A DNA stretch of 7,638 bases from Planctomicrobium piriforme (GTDB lineage Bacteria; Planctomycetota; Planctomycetia; Pirellulales; PNKZ01): assembly GCA_945877965.1 (NCBI GenBank), contig CAMCTH010000211.1, positions 1-7,638 on the forward strand. The letters run 5' to 3'. The position numbers were made by a program, and so were the translations under genes. This document shows, piece after piece, positions 4,520 to 7,638 of this stretch. Positions within the stretch are counted from its first letter, which is position 1, and each line of letters starts with the position of its first letter. Below the pieces are notes generated by a model. The model was given only the letters and a program-made list of their open reading frames with translations. It was not told where the DNA came from and did not search any database.

Positions 4520-7255
4520 ATGACGCTGTCGATTCGCTCACCTTTCCGCACTCTCGTCGGAGTTGCGCAGTTAATACTCCTGCTCGGATTCGTCGCGGTC
4601 GCCGATGGCGCCGACAACGACGATTACAAACCGAAGCCGCTGCCGGCCGGCGCTGAATCGTTCTCGCACAAGCAATACCTCGAAGGGTTTTCCGCCTACT
4701 GTCGAACACAGACCGGCACCTATGCCGAACTCACGCAAGACCCGTCCGAGTTGCACGCCGACGGCCTACGGTTGTTCGAAGAACAGTTCCAACACAAACC
4801 GGAATACTATTTCGTCCGCGATCCGAAGCAACTCGACGAGCAAGCGAAATCGTTGCGTAAGCGGGGCTCGCGCGACACTTGGTTATCGATCGCCGAGGCG
4901 GCGTCGGCTCGGGTTCACGGCCGAATCAGCGAACTCGGCAAGACGATCGTGCCGCGACTTTTCGCCGCCGCCGCCGACAAACGGAACCCGCCGTACATTC
5001 GCTATCGGGCTCGCGTCGAAGTGCTGCTCTATGCCAAGGCGATGAATCAGTTTCTCCCGTACATTCAAAAGCACAACGCCACGGCGATCACGGCACTGAC
5101 GGCCTGGCTGGCCGACGCCGATCCGCACGGGCTCGAAGCTCGCTATGCCTGGGACCTGACGCGTCCCCAATTCAAAGCCGTGCCCGGCAGCGAACAAATT
5201 CGCTTTGCCGCCGCATTGGCGAAACAAAAGGTCGATCCGTGGCTGATCGCCATGGCGCTAGGAGAAGGGCAGTACAACGCCGCCTGGGACTTCCTCAATC
5301 GCAACCTCACCTCAGGCACCGAAGACGAACGGATGGCGAAGTTCAAGGCCATGTTGCCGAAGGGGGTCGCCGAGTTGACGAAGGCCTACGAGTTGCAGCC
5401 GCAGTTTCCCGAGCCGGGCGAATCGTTGATCTTGATTGCCGGGCAGAATGACGCCGGCAAGTCGACGCGAGAATGGTTCGATCTCTGTGCGGCCGGGCAA
5501 TTTGATTATCACCCGATTTATCTCAGCTACATGACGTCGCTACGTCCCCGTTGGGGCGGCGACTATCATCAGATGCACGACTTTGCCCAAGAGTGCATCA
5601 AGACCGATCGCTGGGACACCGACGTCCCCTACATGCTCTTGCTGATGGTCAACTCCACGTACGTCGACGACTCGAACAACGAAATGCTCCGCGTCGGCGG
5701 CGTGTATGACGACGTGGAGAAATGCCTAGAGCACTTTTATACCCATCGCCCGCTAAGCACCTACGGGTCGCCGTTCTTCGCGGAGCGCGAGACCCGTATG
5801 TGGCACATCGGCTCGGCCATTGCCGCCAATCGCTTCGACGCGGCTCGCAAGCAGCTCGATCAGCTCGAAGATCATCGTCCGCCGCTGGGAATGTACGGTG
5901 CGTTCCGCGTCCGTTACCCGGACGACACCTCGATGACCTATGCCATGACCGGACCGGCCAAGGCCGAGACGTCGCGCATCAATGAATTGCTCGTCGACCA
6001 AGTCCGCTACGATCCTGCCGTCACCGTCGAAGCCCGCGAGTTGCTGGCGAAGGCCCGCACGCTCGATCCGCATGTTCAATCGCAGTGGTACTTCCGGCAT
6101 TGGGAGAACGTACTCGAGACGGAAGAAAAGTTCGTCGCCGGCGAAAAGATCGAATTGCGCTTCGAGCCCGATCTGATCGGGCTCCGCCAGTTAGGCGGCA
6201 ATTGGGACCGCGAGAGCGACCGGAGCATCGTCGGTGAAATCACCGATCCGAACGTGGAGTTGCGGCTGTCGACCGTTGCGCGATTTCGCCATCCTTATGA
6301 ACTCTCACTGACGATGGAGACGGTCGAGAACGACTCTTGGGGTTGGCGACACTCGCTGGAGTTGGGCTACTATCCGTCGTCCGACTACGAAGATTTTCAT
6401 GGGATGGCGATGTACCACGACCCCCGCTTTCAAACGCTCCAGATCCGCGGCTTTCTGGAGCGGTACCGACTGCGCGACGACGGCGCCTCGCGCCGGCGGA
6501 TCGACGTCGAGACGAGGCCGGGGCATACGACGATGGTCACGAACGGCAATCTCAACTGGCTCGGCGAGATCGAAGACTACGATCCGTCGGGGCCGGTGAT
6601 GTTCGGCACGATGAATCTGGGCGACCCGCATCGCGGCAAGTTGCGCATCAAGGACGTCGTCATTCGCCGTATCGACCGCGCTGCGCCGCCGTCGGACCCC
6701 GCTGCACGCTTAGCTTATTGCGAGCAGATTCTCAAAACCGAGCCGGACAATATCATCGCGCTGACGCTGCAAGGTCGCGCACAATACGCGTTGCAGCAAT
6801 ACGAGGCGGCTTTAACGACGAGTCGCCGTTTGTTCCAACTCTTGCCCGATAGCGAAGCCGCGAAATTGCTGGAGGCTCGCTGCTTGATCCAACTCAAACG
6901 TCCGCGCGAGGCGGAGACGCTACTGGTCGAGTACTTGCCGAAGGCGCAAGACGGCCTCAATCTGCGTCTGAAATTGGCCGAGATTTACACGACGCTCGGC
7001 GGCGAGGAATTGCGCGACCCGAAGAAAGCGATCGCGCAGATCCTCATCGCGCGTAAGGCCTTCAACATCGACCTTGCTCAGAATCGGCAATTCGCCGTTA
7101 TTTTATCGAACTGCGAGCAGTACGATGCAGCCCTCTCTTTCGCCAAACGGATGGACGAACTAGCCGGGCCGAGCGTAAAACCGAGTGTCGCGGAATTCAT
7201 CAAAGAGTTGCAAAAGCGAGTGCCGTACGTACCGGGACCGGACGAAGTCCAGTAA
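4520..7255 (+). CDS. Secreted DUF4034-like / beta-sandwich-like / TPR protein, 911 residues
   Basis: No specific function is recognised. Residues 1-28 form a signal peptide (R6, R10, hydrophobic 12-27, AVA at 26-28), so the protein is exported. Residues about 40-540 are mostly helical and include the segment around LRPRWGGDY (341-349), which resembles planctomycete DUF4034 proteins. Residues about 546-717 look beta-rich: alternating strands with LGGNWDRE, VARFRHPYELSLTME, and a late RIKDVVIRRI strand, reminiscent of a LamG/DUF1080-like concanavalin sandwich. Residues about 724-894 are TPR-like helices; the clearest repeat is near 741-774, around LQGRAQYALQQYEAAL. TPRs normally mediate protein contacts, so a periplasmic scaffold or carbohydrate/cell-surface role is conceivable. 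It is divergent from the DUF983 gene and need not belong to the oxidase cluster. The existence of the gene is firm; the domain names are tentative. Confidence 0.85.
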   Translation: MTLSIRSPFRTLVGVAQLILLLGFVAVADGADNDDYKPKPLPAGAESFSHKQYLEGFSAYCRTQTGTYAELTQDPSELHADGLRLFEEQFQHKPEYYFVRDPKQLDEQAKSLRKRGSRDTWLSIAEAASARVHGRISELGKTIVPRLFAAAADKRNPPYIRYRARVEVLLYAKAMNQFLPYIQKHNATAITALTAWLADADPHGLEARYAWDLTRPQFKAVPGSEQIRFAAALAKQKVDPWLIAMALGEGQYNAAWDFLNRNLTSGTEDERMAKFKAMLPKGVAELTKAYELQPQFPEPGESLILIAGQNDAGKSTREWFDLCAAGQFDYHPIYLSYMTSLRPRWGGDYHQMHDFAQECIKTDRWDTDVPYMLLLMVNSTYVDDSNNEMLRVGGVYDDVEKCLEHFYTHRPLSTYGSPFFAERETRMWHIGSAIAANRFDAARKQLDQLEDHRPPLGMYGAFRVRYPDDTSMTYAMTGPAKAETSRINELLVDQVRYDPAVTVEARELLAKARTLDPHVQSQWYFRHWENVLETEEKFVAGEKIELRFEPDLIGLRQLGGNWDRESDRSIVGEITDPNVELRLSTVARFRHPYELSLTMETVENDSWGWRHSLELGYYPSSDYEDFHGMAMYHDPRFQTLQIRGFLERYRLRDDGASRRRIDVETRPGHTTMVTNGNLNWLGEIEDYDPSGPVMFGTMNLGDPHRGKLRIKDVVIRRIDRAAPPSDPAARLAYCEQILKTEPDNIIALTLQGRAQYALQQYEAALTTSRRLFQLLPDSEAAKLLEARCLIQLKRPREAETLLVEYLPKAQDGLNLRLKLAEIYTTLGGEELRDPKKAIAQILIARKAFNIDLAQNRQFAVILSNCEQYDAALSFAKRMDELAGPSVKPSVAEFIKELQKRVPYVPGPDEVQ

Positions 7256-7321
7256 AAGGCAGTATCTACGGGACGCACAGACCGCAACGACACGACGAGC
7301 GCTAGCCGGGAGTTTTCAGCG

Positions 7322-7495
7322 ATGCAGCGATTAGGACGGAGCTTGCAGATGGCCGCGCTCATCGGGTTGCCGCTGTCGATTCCGTTACAACTCGTCGGAC
7401 AAATCGACCTGAGACAGATGCTGGCGCTGATGGCCGCGTCGCTTTGCTTGTTTTACATCGGTCGGCTGGTCGAGGGGTACGCGCGCTCCGCATGA
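7322..7495 (+). CDS. Small membrane protein, 57 residues (hypothetical)
   Basis: This short reading frame (ATG 7322 to TGA 7493-7495) encodes 57 residues with two hydrophobic segments: about 10-26, rich in Leu/Pro, and 32-48, ending in LCLFYIGRLVEGYA. Positive residues at the N-terminus (R3, R6) and polar GQIDLRQ between the helices fit a hairpin-type membrane protein. CGGGAG at 7307-7312 lies 9 bases before the start and can serve as a ribosome binding site. I recall similar short proteins, with a leading RLGR and an ending like FYIGR-EGY, as widespread hypotheticals in Planctomycetes, but cannot check this here. It starts 66 bases after the TPR gene in the same direction, so it may share the transcript. 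Function is unknown. Confidence 0.65.
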   Translation: MQRLGRSLQMAALIGLPLSIPLQLVGQIDLRQMLALMAASLCLFYIGRLVEGYARSA

Positions 7496-7556
7496 CGCCG
7501 CCGCAGTTGCTTTGCACAACAGCATGTGATCGACAAGCCGCGCATCTCGACGAAAA

Positions 7557-7583
7557 CCGCTTGACGCGGGGAACCCGCAGCGG
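7557..7583 (+). other. Bulged stem-loop in the terminal non-coding stretch
   Basis: CCGCT (7557-7561) pairs with AGCGG (7579-7583), and inside it GCGGG (7566-7570) pairs with CCCGC (7574-7578) around a GAA loop, leaving TGAC bulged on the left arm. It lies about 60 bases after the 57-residue gene. There is no T-run directly behind it (a TTTT occurs at 7601), so calling it a terminator is weak. The region 7496-7638 otherwise shows no credible gene. Confidence 0.3.
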
Positions 7584-7600
7584 AGATCGGTCGAATTCGC

Positions 7601-7630
7601 TTTTCCTCGTGCGGACGAAATCCCTATACT
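7601..7630 (+). promoter_or_regulatory. Possible promoter at the right edge
   Basis: TATACT (7625-7630) is a good match to a -10 box. TTTTCC (7601-7606), 18 bases upstream, is only a poor -35 match. It would drive a gene beginning beyond the window. It is reported because it is the only AT-rich promoter-like hexamer in the last 140 bases. Confidence 0.3.
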
Positions 7631-7638
7631 AGCCGGGT

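Noticed and set aside
5441..5464. P-loop-like GQNDAGKS (residues 308-315) in the 911-residue protein
   Set aside because: It fits the GxxxxGKS pattern, but the protein is secreted, there is no preceding hydrophobic beta strand of the usual kind and no Walker B; probably chance.
7444..7632. Plus-strand frame of 62 codons at the right edge
   Set aside because: It begins inside the 57-residue gene in another frame and runs through a stem-loop and a promoter-like sequence; no hydrophobic or domain pattern.
1..7638. tRNA, rRNA, CRISPR array, insertion sequence or phage features
   Set aside because: No regularly spaced direct repeats, transposase or terminal inverted repeats, nor any cloverleaf-like or rRNA-like sequence were seen on reading through the window.

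Overview
The window reads as high-GC bacterial DNA carrying the 3' half of an aa3/caa3-type cytochrome c oxidase (cox) gene cluster. The gene content and order (cox subunit III, a His-rich subunit IV, an ABC-2 exporter pair, a SCO protein, a DUF420/CtaM-like protein, a small CPGC membrane protein and DUF983), together with a large secreted TPR protein next door, most resemble Planctomycetes, probably the Pirellulales. This assignment comes from recalled gene order and protein style, not from a database search.

Layout. Positions 1-3946 form a tight plus-strand operon that began upstream of the window: the C-terminal end of cox subunit III (to 70), subunit IV (146-667), an ABC ATPase (694-1689), an ABC-2 permease (1686-2531), SCO (2528-3160), the DUF420 protein (3218-3643) and a small signal-peptide/CPGC/one-TM protein (3686-3946). 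The ATPase, permease and SCO genes are joined by two 4-base ATGA overlaps, so translation is probably coupled. A 13-bp stem-loop lies just after the SCO gene. A convergent DUF983 zinc-ribbon membrane protein (3985-4419, minus) closes the cluster.

Across a short divergent intergenic region (4420-4519) begins a 911-residue secreted protein (4520-7255). It has a helical, DUF4034-like N-terminal half, a beta-rich region that looks like a concanavalin-type sandwich, and C-terminal TPRs. A 57-residue membrane protein (7322-7495) follows. The last 143 bases hold no credible gene, only a bulged stem-loop and a possible -10 box at the very end.

How the genes may work together: subunits III and IV are oxidase structural parts. 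SCO (copper delivery to the CuA site of subunit II) and the DUF420 protein (CtaM-like, oxidase maturation) are assembly factors. The ABC exporter, the CPGC protein and DUF983 have no established role here, but their position points to oxidase maturation, such as metal, heme or redox handling at the membrane. That last step is inference. The most interesting points are the exporter locked between oxidase and SCO genes and the small CPGC protein.
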